DNA from: JBDWFY01 sp039976075
GTDB lineage: Bacteria; Pseudomonadota; Alphaproteobacteria; Rhizobiales; Stappiaceae
Reading direction: 5' to 3'
Assembly (NCBI GenBank): GCA_039976075.1
Contig: JBDWFY010000010.1
Span: 1 to 64,000 of the forward strand
Length of the DNA stretch: 64,000 nt
Shown here: piece after piece, positions 25,586 to 34,420 of the stretch
How positions within the stretch are numbered: the stretch's first letter is position 1
Layout: every line of letters starts with the position of its first letter
Translations under genes and position numbers: made by a program
Notes under the pieces: generated by a model
Told to the model about the DNA's origin: nothing
The model's database searches: none
Seen by the model: only the letters and a program-made list of their open reading frames with translations

Positions 25586-26485
25586 GTGATCACACTCAGG
25601 CAGATGAAGTTCCTTGTCGCTCTTGCGGATGAGCTCAATTTTTCCCGTGCAGCCGATGTCTGTCACGTGACCCAGCCGACCCTGAGCGCGGGACTGCGCG
25701 AGCTGGAGGAAGAGCTTGGTCTGGCACTCGCAGAACGGACAAAGCGTTCAGTGATCATGACCCCGGAGGGGGCTGAAATCACGGAACGCGCCCGCAAGGT
25801 GCTGGCTGAAGTAAAGGATATCTCGGACTGGGCCCGGCGTTCGACGGATCTGTTCAGCCAAACACTCAGGCTGGGAACAATCCCCACGATCGGTCCCTTC
25901 ATATTACCCAAAGCCCTGCGCCTGCTGCGTCAGGAAATTCCGGATCTGCGTCTGTATTTACGGGAAGAACTCACTGAACAACTCCTGCCGAAACTTCATA
26001 CAGGTGAACTTGATGCGATCCTGATCGCACAGCCGTTCGAGATCGGCCAAGTTGAATCCGAACTGCTGTTTGAAGACAACTATCAGGTCGCCGCGCCGAA
26101 AAATCATGCCCTCGGGTCGCTTGAATGGGTTGGCGGACAGAACATTCGGGACCAGCAATTGCTGCTGCTGGAACGAGGTCATTGCCTGCAACGCCACGCC
26201 CTGTCGGCCTTCCCCGAGGTCGATGTGCAACATAGCGAAAGCTTTGCGGCCACGAGCCTCAATACGCTGGTCTCGATGGTGGAGGAAGGGCTCGGCATTA
26301 CTTTGCTGCCGCAAATGGCCATCGATGCGGGCTTCGGCGCCGGGTATGATGTCTTGCTGTTGCCAATCAGAAACGCCCGTCCACGTCGTGTCATCCTGGC
26401 CTGGCGGCCCACCTCAGCCCACGCCGAAGAATTTCACAAGCTGGCTCACGTCTTGCGGCAAGCCCGCGAAGCCCTGGCAGCGTAG
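25586..26485 (+). CDS. OxyR-like LysR family regulator lacking the second redox cysteine
   Basis: 299-residue LysR protein closest to OxyR: MITLRQMKFLVALADELNFSRAA at the start, a helix-turn-helix at about residues 18-45, and the sensor motif RGHCLQRH with Cys200 (E. coli Cys199). The position of the E. coli resolving Cys208 is occupied by Phe in ALSAFPEV, and no nearby cysteine replaces it. Peroxide sensing would then have to use one cysteine, or an external partner such as the adjacent 1-Cys peroxiredoxin. It starts at GTG with AAGG upstream. It is divergent from the peroxiredoxin gene. Confidence 0.88.
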   Translation: MITLRQMKFLVALADELNFSRAADVCHVTQPTLSAGLRELEEELGLALAERTKRSVIMTPEGAEITERARKVLAEVKDISDWARRSTDLFSQTLRLGTIPTIGPFILPKALRLLRQEIPDLRLYLREELTEQLLPKLHTGELDAILIAQPFEIGQVESELLFEDNYQVAAPKNHALGSLEWVGGQNIRDQQLLLLERGHCLQRHALSAFPEVDVQHSESFAATSLNTLVSMVEEGLGITLLPQMAIDAGFGAGYDVLLLPIRNARPRRVILAWRPTSAHAEEFHKLAHVLRQAREALAA

Positions 26486-26851
26486 CAGAAAATCGCGACG
26501 AGCCGCATCAACGGCGACAAACCCAAGAGTGAGTGCACCAACAAAATAAAACACCTCAAAGAAAGAGAACTTGCTGAACAGCCAGAAGTAAACCGGCGTG
26601 AGTGGCCAGAGAATACAAATAAAGAAAATCGTCCCGTAATTATTCCGAACAAGTGAAACAAATTTCGAGAGAAACTGGCTTAAGTTTGATGACTTATCGT
26701 CTACATTTTCACACCAGCGTGCCGCTATGGGAATCATAACGATTATGCCGGTAAAATAGATGATGAATATCAGGACACCGTAGCGACCGATGTCACGAAC
26801 GGGTACATAGTCCGCCGCAAATAGCATCGGGCCGCTCATTAACGGATCCAT
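26414..26851 (-). CDS. Hypothetical membrane protein
   Basis: 145-residue protein with three or four predicted helices: about 24-43, 72-92 and 97-115. It converges on the OxyR-like gene, overlapping its last 72 bases, which is unusual and lowers confidence. The start could be at 26851, 26839 or 26827. The base composition is AT-richer than its neighbours. I do not recognise the family. Hydrophobic organisation and absence of a better frame support a real gene. Confidence 0.5.
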   Translation of the reverse strand: MDPLMSGPMLFAADYVPVRDIGRYGVLIFIIYFTGIIVMIPIAARWCENVDDKSSNLSQFLSKFVSLVRNNYGTIFFICILWPLTPVYFWLFSKFSFFEVFYFVGALTLGFVAVDAARRDFLLRCQGFAGLPQDVSQLVKFFGVG

Positions 26852-27103
26852 AGCCTAACTTTCTATCTTTCAGTCTGATCCCGAATGTGCCGCACCCTCA
26901 CGTTCGGCAAGTATACCAAGGTGCAAGACAACGCCTATTGCCAACCTGACCGAACGCCACGTCTTGGACGCGCAACGTTCAGGTCACAAATTTCATATCA
27001 CAATATTTTGGGCAGGGTCTTGCCCGAAAACTTACTCTTGCGCGGCAAAACCCGCCGACCGTCATCATCCGAAAAAAGTCTGCTGACGAATAAATCATAG
27101 GAC

Positions 27104-27166
27104 CGTTCGAACTGAAAGTTCTTCGAACGAATTTGACTTTTAAACTAAATATCGAGATATTTCGAT
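27104..27166 (+). promoter_or_regulatory. Promoter/operator of the ArsR-type gene
   Basis: Two dyads stand before the ATG at 27169. CGTTCGA (27104-27110) and TCGAACG (27123-27129) form a 7-bp inverted repeat with a 12-nt spacer. AAATATC-GA-GATATTT (27147-27162) is a perfect 7-bp inverted repeat of the size bound by ArsR dimers. The element ATATCGA-N5-TTCGAT (27149-27166) recurs with identical spacing before the next gene at 27529. The 317 bp from 26852 to 27168 hold nothing else that I can recognise. Confidence 0.65.
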
Positions 27167-27168
27167 TT

Positions 27169-27477
27169 ATGGACATAGAAAATTCGATATCAGCTTTAAA
27201 CAATCCTGTTCGCCGGAAGATTCTAGAATGGCTCAAAGACAGATCGAACTTTCCTCCTGCGCTGCCCGAGCATGCTGATTTGGAGGGTGTCTGTGTCGCC
27301 TATATTCAGGAAAAGGCGAAGTTATCCCAGTCCACGATCTCGAACTACATGGGGCTCCTGAAGCAGGCGGGATTTGTGGTGTCTGAACGCCATGGTCAGT
27401 GGACCTTTTATCGACGAAACGAAGAAAATATCCGCTCGTTCCTTGATGCCGTCCAAGAAGAATTGCTCAAGCCCTGA
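27169..27477 (+). CDS. ArsR family winged-helix regulator
   Basis: 102-residue regulator with the ArsR layout: ISALNNPVRRKILEWL as the first helices, the recognition helix region LSQSTISNYMGLLKQAG, then the beta wing VVSERHGQWTFYRRNEE. No metal-binding cysteine pair is present (one Cys in GVCVAY), so a small-molecule or redox signal is more likely than metal. ATG 27169 (MDIENS) is preferred over the TTG at 27133, which would place codons over the operator. It precedes an Old Yellow Enzyme gene by 80 bp and shares its operator. Confidence 0.88.
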   Translation: MDIENSISALNNPVRRKILEWLKDRSNFPPALPEHADLEGVCVAYIQEKAKLSQSTISNYMGLLKQAGFVVSERHGQWTFYRRNEENIRSFLDAVQEELLKP

Positions 27478-27528
27478 CGTCTCAACAACGCTAACCAGAC
27501 ATCGGTTCGCTTGCCTAAGAAAACCGCA

Positions 27529-27546
27529 ATATCGATATGTTTCGAT
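27529..27546 (+). promoter_or_regulatory. Second copy of the ArsR operator, before the OYE gene
   Basis: ATATCGA-TATGT-TTCGAT repeats the element at 27149-27166 (ATATCGA-N5-TTCGAT) and contains the perfect palindrome ATATCGATAT. It lies directly in front of the ribosome site of the OYE gene, well placed for repression. Confidence 0.65.
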
Positions 27547-27557
27547 GGAGTTGGAAA

Positions 27558-28775
27558 ATGACCCGACATACCCAAAGTTCGATTGATGTGCTGGGACGTC
27601 CATTGGAATTGCCGTGTGGCGTAAGTCTCAAAAACAGACTGATAAAGTCTGCGATGTCCGACTCCCTGGGAGACGGTGAAGGCAATCCCACAACAGCGCA
27701 AATGAGGCTCTACGAACGGTGGGCGGAAGGCGGCACTGCGCTATCGCTGATTGGAGAAGTTCAATCGACCCCACACTATCCCGAGAAACCCGGAAATCTT
27801 GTCCTGGCGCCGGACGCCGATATGCGAGCCTTGAAGGCTCTGGCAGAACGCGGGTCGACCAACGGTGCGCATATCTGGCCGCAGCTTGGACATGCCGGCG
27901 CTCTCTCGTATTTGCCCGTCAGTCAGCCCAAAGGGCCGTCTGCACTGGATATTAAAGGGCTCAAATGCGAGGGAATGTCGCTTGATGACATACGCGAATT
28001 GCCTGCCATGTACGCACGGGCCGCGAAACGCGCGCAAGATGCGGGGTTTGCCGGCGTCCAAATCCACGCTGGCCATGGTTTCCTGTTCAGCCAGTTTCTG
28101 TCGCCTCTCTTCAATCACAGGACAGACGCATATGGCGGCTCAATCGCGGGGCGCTTCCGCATCATTCAGGAAGTGATCGGCGAGGTTCGATTAGCCGTTG
28201 GTTCAGCCTTCCCGGTCGGCATTAAAATCAATTCGACAGACAAGCTCGTCGGCGGACTTACCGAAGACGATGCGCTGGAAATGGTTCGCCTTCTTGATCA
28301 AACTTCCATCGATATCATCGATGTCAGCGGTGGAACGTATTTTCCCGGCGCAGCATCGAGCTCCGACAGCAGATCATCATCCGGGCCATATTTCATAGAT
28401 TTCGCCCGGCAGGCAAAAGAGCTGACGACGGTTCCCATTGTGACTTCGGGAGGTTTTGTGACGCGCGATCAAGCCATCGACGCCATCGCGACGGGGTGCG
28501 TTGATGCGGTCAGTCTTGCCCGCGCGATGGTGCTGGCCCCTTCCCTTGCAAATGCCTGGTTGGGCAGCGTTGGAGGTGACCCGGTATTTCCGCTTTTTGA
28601 CGCGCCTCCTCGCGGCGGCATCACAGCCTGGTATTCAATGCGCCTCACAGCAATTGGGGAGGACAGCGAGAGCCAATTCGACATGACACCGGCATCGGCT
28701 TTGCAAGCCTATGACGCGCGCGATGAGCGTCGCTGCTCAAGATGGAATGCGCGGTTCTCGTCGCACCGTACATAA
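27558..28775 (+). CDS. Old Yellow Enzyme family NADH:flavin oxidoreductase
   Basis: 405-residue FMN-dependent TIM-barrel oxidoreductase. Family marks are LKNRLIKSAMSD at the N-terminus (FMN contact), the substrate-binding pair in GVQIHAGHGFLFSQFLSP, NHRTDAYGGS, and the phosphate-binding end PIVTSGGF and VSLARAM. Such enzymes reduce activated alkenes, nitro compounds or xenobiotics with NAD(P)H. The subgroup resembles 2,4-dienoyl-CoA reductase-like members but lacks the iron-sulfur and C-terminal NAD domains. ATG 27558 follows GGAG. Likely controlled by the ArsR-type protein upstream through a shared operator. The substrate is unknown. Confidence 0.92.
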   Translation: MTRHTQSSIDVLGRPLELPCGVSLKNRLIKSAMSDSLGDGEGNPTTAQMRLYERWAEGGTALSLIGEVQSTPHYPEKPGNLVLAPDADMRALKALAERGSTNGAHIWPQLGHAGALSYLPVSQPKGPSALDIKGLKCEGMSLDDIRELPAMYARAAKRAQDAGFAGVQIHAGHGFLFSQFLSPLFNHRTDAYGGSIAGRFRIIQEVIGEVRLAVGSAFPVGIKINSTDKLVGGLTEDDALEMVRLLDQTSIDIIDVSGGTYFPGAASSSDSRSSSGPYFIDFARQAKELTTVPIVTSGGFVTRDQAIDAIATGCVDAVSLARAMVLAPSLANAWLGSVGGDPVFPLFDAPPRGGITAWYSMRLTAIGEDSESQFDMTPASALQAYDARDERRCSRWNARFSSHRT

Positions 28776-28850
28776 TGCGCATAGTGCGTAACCAATTGGA
28801 AATACACCTTCTTTTTCGACCATTCGATTCAGGAGCCGGCAAAGACCGAG

Positions 28851-29300
28851 CTATCCTTCCAGCGTTTCAATCATTTTGACCCGCGTCGCATGCCGGCCAC
28901 CCTCAAAACGAGCGGTCAGGAATGCATCCACGATATCGAGCGCCAGCCCTTCGCCCACCACGCGTGCGCCAATCGCAAGCATGTTTGCATCGTTGTGCTG
29001 GCGGATCATCCGAGCCGAGAATGTGTCGGCGCAGACGCCGCAACGGATACCCCTCACCTTGTTCGCCGCCATCATGATGCCCTGCCCGGTGCCGCACAAG
29101 ATTATGCCAAAACGGCTATCGCGCGAGGCAACGAGCCGCGCTGCTGCTTCGCCGTGCTCAGGATAGTGTGTGCTCTCCGGCGTCGTCGGTCCGATATCGA
29201 CCACCACCCAGCCCTGCCCAGCCACATGTTCGGCAATGGCCTGTCGGAGTTTTAAGGCAGTGTGGTCACTGGAGAGGACGATGCGGTTGCTGTCTGTCAT
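28851..29300 (-). CDS. rpiB: Ribose-5-phosphate isomerase B (RpiB/LacAB family)
   Basis: 149-residue isomerase with the family start IVLSSDHTALKLRQAI, the VVDIGPTTPESTHYPEHGEAAA segment, and the active-site loop ILCGTGQGIMMAANKVRGIRCGVC, where the first Cys is the usual base. It interconverts ribose-5-phosphate and ribulose-5-phosphate, or a related sugar phosphate such as an erythrose derivative. No other sugar genes adjoin, so the exact substrate is uncertain. ATG 29300 is chosen because the family begins at this point. Confidence 0.9.
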   Translation of the reverse strand: MTDSNRIVLSSDHTALKLRQAIAEHVAGQGWVVVDIGPTTPESTHYPEHGEAAARLVASRDSRFGIILCGTGQGIMMAANKVRGIRCGVCADTFSARMIRQHNDANMLAIGARVVGEGLALDIVDAFLTARFEGGRHATRVKMIETLEG

Positions 29301-29436
29301 TGCGAAATCGTCCCGTTTACCAAGGCAAGTTGGCAGCCTGACCAAGTTCGATCAGGTGCTCTTTGTTTCGTCAATTTGTACGGTTGTCGAATGATAACAT
29401 AGCCTTGATGGACGTCTAGCTGCGGGGTCACCTGGC

Positions 29437-29632
29437 TCATTCACACGCCAAAGACTTCGCAACACACAATGCTATCTGCCCGCAACGCCTTGTCGTCGTG
29501 ACACCCACATTCGCCAGATGCTTATCGACGGTCTCCCTCAGCAAATCTTTCGCCGGTCGTGTCACGTCTTTGACAAGGCTCCCTGATGCAAACCTTCGTA
29601 GCAGGTTGAATGGCTTTGAAACACTTTCGAGA
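29437..29632 (-). pseudogene. Remnant resembling the C-terminal HTH of a LuxR-type regulator
   Basis: The otherwise empty 330 bp between rpiB and the hydrolase contain a minus-strand open frame with no start codon that ends at TGA 29437-29439. It reads in part RETVDKHLANVG and RRCGQIALCVAKSL, which resembles the recognition helix and last helix of LuxR/NarL domains (TVDKHLANV then a QA/QI-A-L-A pattern), with a few residues missing between them. I read it as a decayed 3' end. The match is by eye only. Confidence 0.35.
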
Positions 29633-30577
29633 CTAGATGGCTGCCTGCGATTTCAGCCAATTCAAAATTGCCTGGTTTGTTTCTTGCGGCTTTTCTTGCT
29701 GGATCCAATGACCGCAATCCAGATTGACCACTTCCACATTGGGTACAAAATCTACCAGATTTTCAGACTTCGCGACGGCATCTTTGTTGCCATAGATCAT
29801 GAGTGCGGGCTGTTGGATGATTGGGTTCACGTCCGCCAACAAGTGCCAGTTCCGATCAAGGTTTCTGTACCAGTTCACGCTGCCCGTGAACCCTGATTTT
29901 TCGAACGCGGAGACGAATACGGCCAGGTCGCTGTCGCTCATGACTGGATCACCCAGCGGTGTTTCGTCCTTGGCGAGATTGATCAACATCATACCGGGCG
30001 CAGGCTCTACGGCGGGTTGGTTCTTGCGGTACATGTTGCGAAGAAACTGAAATGTATTTTCTTCGAACACGGCGTCTGCGACACCCGGCTGTCGATTGAA
30101 ATGCACGAAATAAAAGTCGCCGCCAAATAAGGCTTCCATCATCTCAATCCATGGTTTTTCCCAGCGCTCCTGGTAAGGCACGCTCAGGTTTATCACCTTG
30201 TTTACACGGTTTGGATGCAACAAGGTCAGCCCCCAAACGACCATGGCACCCCAATCATGACCGACAAAGGTGGCGTCGTCATATCCGTAGTGATCGAGAA
30301 GACCGACGAGATCACCCGTCAAGTGTTCAATGTCATAGTCTGTTACCGCAGACGGGCACGATGAATTGCCATACCCCCGCAGGTTTGGAACGATGACATG
30401 GTAGCCCGCTTCAACAAGAACGGGCACCTGATAGCGCCAGGAAAATGCATGTTCCGGCCAGCCGTGACACAGGACAATGGGGTTTCCGGCATTTTGTTGT
30501 CCGGCTTCGAAGACTTCAAGTTCCACACCGTTGACTGAAATAAGGGTGGGCTTGGGAAAATCGGTTGGGTTAATCAT
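29633..30577 (-). CDS. Alpha/beta hydrolase, epoxide-hydrolase-like
   Basis: 314-residue hydrolase with the oxyanion-hole motif HGWPEH (residues 38-43), the nucleophile loop VGHDWGAMV with Asp108, and the catalytic His in LDCGHWIQQEKP near the C-terminus. Asp as nucleophile together with the HGWPE element is the soluble epoxide hydrolase pattern; haloacid-type dehalogenases of the same fold are less likely given HGWP. A cap domain lies at about residues 140-225. It is divergent from a YafY/WYL regulator with a palindrome between them. No signal peptide is seen, so it is cytoplasmic. Confidence 0.88.
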   Translation of the reverse strand: MINPTDFPKPTLISVNGVELEVFEAGQQNAGNPIVLCHGWPEHAFSWRYQVPVLVEAGYHVIVPNLRGYGNSSCPSAVTDYDIEHLTGDLVGLLDHYGYDDATFVGHDWGAMVVWGLTLLHPNRVNKVINLSVPYQERWEKPWIEMMEALFGGDFYFVHFNRQPGVADAVFEENTFQFLRNMYRKNQPAVEPAPGMMLINLAKDETPLGDPVMSDSDLAVFVSAFEKSGFTGSVNWYRNLDRNWHLLADVNPIIQQPALMIYGNKDAVAKSENLVDFVPNVEVVNLDCGHWIQQEKPQETNQAILNWLKSQAAI

Positions 30578-30664
30578 TGAGGTTCCTCGTTAGTATTTCG
30601 AAATGCGTGTCGCAGTTTCAAAACCGCCTTGCTGAATTGCAGAGCTGTTGACTAAAACCTAATG

Positions 30665-30681
30665 GTGCCAAATACTGGCAC
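30665..30681. promoter_or_regulatory. Operator-like palindrome in the hydrolase / YafY spacer
   Basis: GTGCCA-AATAC-TGGCAC is a perfect 6-bp inverted repeat with a 5-nt spacer, 22 bp before the regulator ATG and about 90 bp before the hydrolase start. It is the obvious site for the divergent regulator. Confidence 0.65.
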
Positions 30682-30703
30682 TATTAAATGGTAACCCTTC
30701 GAA

Positions 30704-31423
30704 ATGAATGTACGCCTCCGACATGACGCCATCGTGCGTAGCCTTCGCCGCACCGGGACTGCGACAGTCGCTGACCTTGCGAACGAAGTCGGCGCTTCCA
30801 GGCGCACCGTATTGCGTGACATCAGCGCGCTGCGCGATGAGGGCTTCGTCATTCATTCGGAGCCTGGTCGCGGGGGTGGTCTGCAACTTGATCCGCAATC
30901 GGTTCAAACTTCAGCGCGGCTTTCTGTCGACGAGATCTTTGCGCTTCTCATCAGCGTTGCATCGATGCGTGCCGCTGGGAATCTGCCCTTTTCGGGCCTC
31001 GCAGATGCCGGGCTCGCCAAAATCGAGAAAGCCCTACCGGCAGATAAAGTCCGGGATTTGCGCCGGTTTCTGGATTGCTTGTACGTTGGGAAACTCGCGC
31101 CGCAGGTAGACATATCCGATATGGGAGTGATGGACTCCGAGCTGCTGCCCGCATTTGAGACAGCTTTTCTCGAACGGCTACACCTGCGTTTTCAGTACAG
31201 TGACGCCAAACGGGCCGTAACCAGCCGAATTGTTGAGCCGCAGGCAATGCTGATCTTGCCACCACTATGGTATTTGGTGGCCTGGGACCCCGCGCGCAAA
31301 GACTTCCGTCATTTTCGAATGGACCGGATCAGCAAACCGGAATACGTCCAGGACACAACATTTCGGCGACGCCATGTACCTTTCGAGGATGACGTCTCAC
31401 CAATTCGCAATTTACCTCGCTAA
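30704..31423 (+). CDS. YafY-type HTH/WYL domain regulator
   Basis: 239-residue regulator. The N-terminus is a DeoR/HTH_11-like winged helix (RHDAIVRSLRRTGTATVADLANEVGASRRTVLRDI in pieces, residues about 5-40). The C-terminal half is a WYL-like domain with LHLRFQYSDA, PPLWYLVAWDPARKDFRHFRMDRI. These proteins usually repress a divergent enzyme gene and respond to an unknown ligand. No strong ribosome site is seen before ATG 30704, so the mRNA may be nearly leaderless. Confidence 0.88.
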   Translation: MNVRLRHDAIVRSLRRTGTATVADLANEVGASRRTVLRDISALRDEGFVIHSEPGRGGGLQLDPQSVQTSARLSVDEIFALLISVASMRAAGNLPFSGLADAGLAKIEKALPADKVRDLRRFLDCLYVGKLAPQVDISDMGVMDSELLPAFETAFLERLHLRFQYSDAKRAVTSRIVEPQAMLILPPLWYLVAWDPARKDFRHFRMDRISKPEYVQDTTFRRRHVPFEDDVSPIRNLPR

Positions 31424-31671
31424 CCTTCGCTATAGTGCAGAAAATCTGAAATTTGGCTCCATCCTGCCATTCCGAATGCAACGCAATCATCCCCGCGTTC
31501 CGCCTCACCTCTTACTTCGGTGTCCCTCCGATGACGGTGCCGTTGCTGGTATGAAACAGTACAAGTAGCGCACCAATTCCCCCTGCGTCCCCAATCCAGC
31601 TGCCGTCGCCTTGGTTCCTTTGCCTGAAAGAAAAAAAGCGATATAACAGTGAAATTCCAACGGTTTACTCA

Positions 31672-33594
31672 ATGCTGTGGGGGCATATTGTGTTTCGCAT
31701 ATTTCTATTCGTTTTTCTGATCAGCACATTCAACGCCAAGGCTGACGGATTTGGATTCATGACCCCGTCGGGGAACATACACTGCAATGGCTATGTAAGT
31801 GGCGGCGGTGGGCTTTCTTGCACAATTGTGTCCCGTAGCGGTCCCCTTGCGACTCCCAAGCCGGGATCATGTAATGGCGTTTGGGGACATGACTTTGAAA
31901 TTGAAGGTTCCGGCCCTGCAAAGATGTCGTGTGATACATGGCCCGGCGGGCCCAAAAAAGTGGATTATTCCGATATTGCTCAATATGGCGTTTCAGGAAG
32001 CTTCGGGGACATATCCTGTATCTCTGAAAAATCGGGATTCACATGCCGCAACAAAACCGGTGATGGTTTTTTCCTGTCGCGGAACAGACAGCTAATTTTA
32101 ACTGCGGGTGGATCAACATCTGCGCAACCTCAAGCATCCCGGCAACCACCATATTCCCGAGATCAAATCCGGGACTTTCAGACTCGTCTGAACACACTTG
32201 GATATAATGCTGGACGGCCAGATGGTGCCATCGGTAGGCGGACACGCTCTGCCATCAGCGCATTCCAGGCTGCGCGCCAAGTGCCTCAGACCGGCATACT
32301 TTCAGAAGCGGATGTTAATGCTTTAATGGTGGCGACAAGCCCCAACCCTGGCACTTCTAAGGCTATTGGACAGGAAGAAACGTCCCAGCGCCAACGTCAG
32401 AAAACAGCGACACCAGAAGGTACAAGGGCCCAACGAACTGTATCAATCGTTGATGTTCAGAAACGCCTTAATCAGTTAGGCTACGATGTCGGTCAGATCG
32501 ACGGGGTTCTTTCACAGAAAATGCGCGATGCAACAGCGGCGTTTCAGCGAGATAATAACCGCGATGTGACCGGAGTACTTAATCACGGTGGGATTAATCA
32601 TCTATTTCAGTTGACTGAAGCAGTGGAAGCCAAGGTTGCCAGCGAAGAGGAGAAATCGCAGAAGGCGTTATCTCCCACCGTCGAGCAAACACAATCAAGT
32701 TCTTTAATCAATAGTTCAGACGGCCGGATATCAGTCACCACTCCTATCGCCAACGATCCATTTAGAGATATCCGAATAGCTGAATGCACAACAACTAACG
32801 TACTGGCCTGGATGCAATATGACCCCTACGGTGGACCAGTTCTAGTTTCTGATTTTTGTATCGACGAAAACACTGCAACCATCGTGGGTGCAGAAAACAT
32901 GATCGGATTTGAACAGGTTAGCGATACTCGGGCAGGGAAAAAGTATGACATCCCGGCAACAAGAAATAAACATCTACCAACTGAGTTTACTATTTCAGGT
33001 AATGCGGAACGTGATTATTGTGGAGCATCCGGCATTCGTGGTTTCCATTATGTATTGGAAGATCAAAATCTTGAACAGTACTCGGAGTTTGACTTTGCAA
33101 CTGCTACCGGTTTCACCGTTGATGGAAATGGCTCTTTTCCGATAAGTAGCGGTGACATTGAAGCTCACATTAGCTTCCAAAACTTCACTCAGTATGATTT
33201 AGCAAACAGAACGATAGTAGCTAACTATACTCCAGGAGGAGCTTCAGTATACGGTATCCTAAAAGGTTCCGACAACGAAGGATTGATTACAATCGTTGAA
33301 GGCAATGGAACCAGTGTTGGTGATGCGACGGGAGAACTTTCGCTGGCAATCCAAGATTCTGGAGAAGTGCGCTTGTCGGGCTCGTTTGCAATGAAATCGT
33401 TAGATGAGAACGGTGAACAGCTTGCCAAGTGGACATCCATCCAAGGCGAAGTGAAGTATTTTCGCGGCTACATGTTCGGTGGAACTACATCTACAATAAG
33501 GGGTTATGGGCTTGCGACAGGCACATTCGAAAATATCAAAGGAGAAGTGCATCCATTTCGTTCACAGGTTGAACTGTGGATATGCCAGGAGTAG
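31672..33594 (+). CDS. Secreted DUF6636 / double peptidoglycan-binding protein
   Basis: 640-residue exported protein. A signal peptide (about 1-25, AKA-DG) is followed by a cysteine-rich domain like DUF6636 (SGNIHC, SCTI, CNGVWG, MSCDT, FTCRN) to about residue 145. Two peptidoglycan-binding type 1 repeats follow: IRDFQTRLNTLGYNAGRPDGAIGRRTRSAISAFQ in pieces (about 165-220) and VQKRLNQLGYDVGQIDGVLS (about 260-310). The C-terminal 300 residues are a beta-rich region of unknown family with further cysteines, reading like a secreted effector or structural domain. Codon use is AT-richer than neighbours. No catalytic motif is visible. Confidence 0.85.
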   Translation: MLWGHIVFRIFLFVFLISTFNAKADGFGFMTPSGNIHCNGYVSGGGGLSCTIVSRSGPLATPKPGSCNGVWGHDFEIEGSGPAKMSCDTWPGGPKKVDYSDIAQYGVSGSFGDISCISEKSGFTCRNKTGDGFFLSRNRQLILTAGGSTSAQPQASRQPPYSRDQIRDFQTRLNTLGYNAGRPDGAIGRRTRSAISAFQAARQVPQTGILSEADVNALMVATSPNPGTSKAIGQEETSQRQRQKTATPEGTRAQRTVSIVDVQKRLNQLGYDVGQIDGVLSQKMRDATAAFQRDNNRDVTGVLNHGGINHLFQLTEAVEAKVASEEEKSQKALSPTVEQTQSSSLINSSDGRISVTTPIANDPFRDIRIAECTTTNVLAWMQYDPYGGPVLVSDFCIDENTATIVGAENMIGFEQVSDTRAGKKYDIPATRNKHLPTEFTISGNAERDYCGASGIRGFHYVLEDQNLEQYSEFDFATATGFTVDGNGSFPISSGDIEAHISFQNFTQYDLANRTIVANYTPGGASVYGILKGSDNEGLITIVEGNGTSVGDATGELSLAIQDSGEVRLSGSFAMKSLDENGEQLAKWTSIQGEVKYFRGYMFGGTTSTIRGYGLATGTFENIKGEVHPFRSQVELWICQE

Positions 33595-33826
33595 GCACCT
33601 GTCCGCTGGTTTGAAAATTTTGAATACAATTGAGTTTATCAGCGTGGATTGAAGCGTCAAAGCGTGAGGCTCAGTTGCTCGCATACGGTGATCTTGACGG
33701 TTTTGCACTCTGACGCCGGATCAAAGCAGTGATCCCCGAAATGCAAGATACGGTAACTCCGGAGATTCCCTCACAGATTATCTAACCTATCGTAGCACCC
33801 ATCATTGCTAGCCGGGAAATACAAGC

Positions 33827-34102
33827 ATGCTAAAATTCATACTTATGCTCACCCTCATTGTTGTTACCAATGCTCACGCCGGCGAAGAGATAAAATGCAA
33901 TGAACACGGAGCCGTCGTTACGCTGGAAGATGGGACCATTCTCTATTTAGGAAAAAACTGCGACGCAGCGCGTAAAGGAGGCGGTGTTGGAAAGTGGTGG
34001 AATGCCGCTTCTTTCCTGGGCGTCGAGATTGATGGCAAAGCATACATGGTAGCAGAGGGAAGTGGAATCGATTGCCTTCCATTTTGCACTAATCCATTTT
34101 GA
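33827..34102 (+). CDS. Small secreted protein of unknown function
   Basis: 91-residue protein with a clear signal peptide (MLKFILMLTLIVVTNAHAG, cleavage after AHA). The mature part of about 73 residues has four cysteines (IKCN, NCDA, DCLPFC), possibly two disulfides, and a strand-rich middle. I do not recognise the family. It lies between the DUF6636 protein and a HEAT-like protein in the AT-richer accessory patch. Confidence 0.55.
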   Translation: MLKFILMLTLIVVTNAHAGEEIKCNEHGAVVTLEDGTILYLGKNCDAARKGGGVGKWWNAASFLGVEIDGKAYMVAEGSGIDCLPFCTNPF

Positions 34103-34420
34103 AGTGGCGCTGTCACGGAGCTTATCCTAATCCCCAAAGCTGCCATTCGTGTTTCGAGCATCGTATAGCTATTCGGGCTCATTCCTGACCTCAACAGCGT
34201 ACCGCACGCATTGCAACAATGCGGGACTTTGCGGCCGTTCGCAGAGTTGATTTGCGCGTCTGGTTTGTGGCGCTGAAATGCTGCATCAATGGTCCGTGAC
34301 GTTCTGCATAGAGCTGCACGAGCCGCACCACCGTGTTGTAAAACTATGCGGAAACCCTCTAACACCGATCCACATTTCGTCGGATAAGGAATTCGCACAG
34401 GGTATGCCAAATCTCGAAAG
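34103..34420. other. 318-bp spacer without a recognisable gene
   Basis: A minus-strand open frame runs through it from 34488 but has an irregular, basic composition and overlaps both neighbours, so I do not call it. No convincing promoter, repeat or RNA is visible. Confidence 0.5.
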
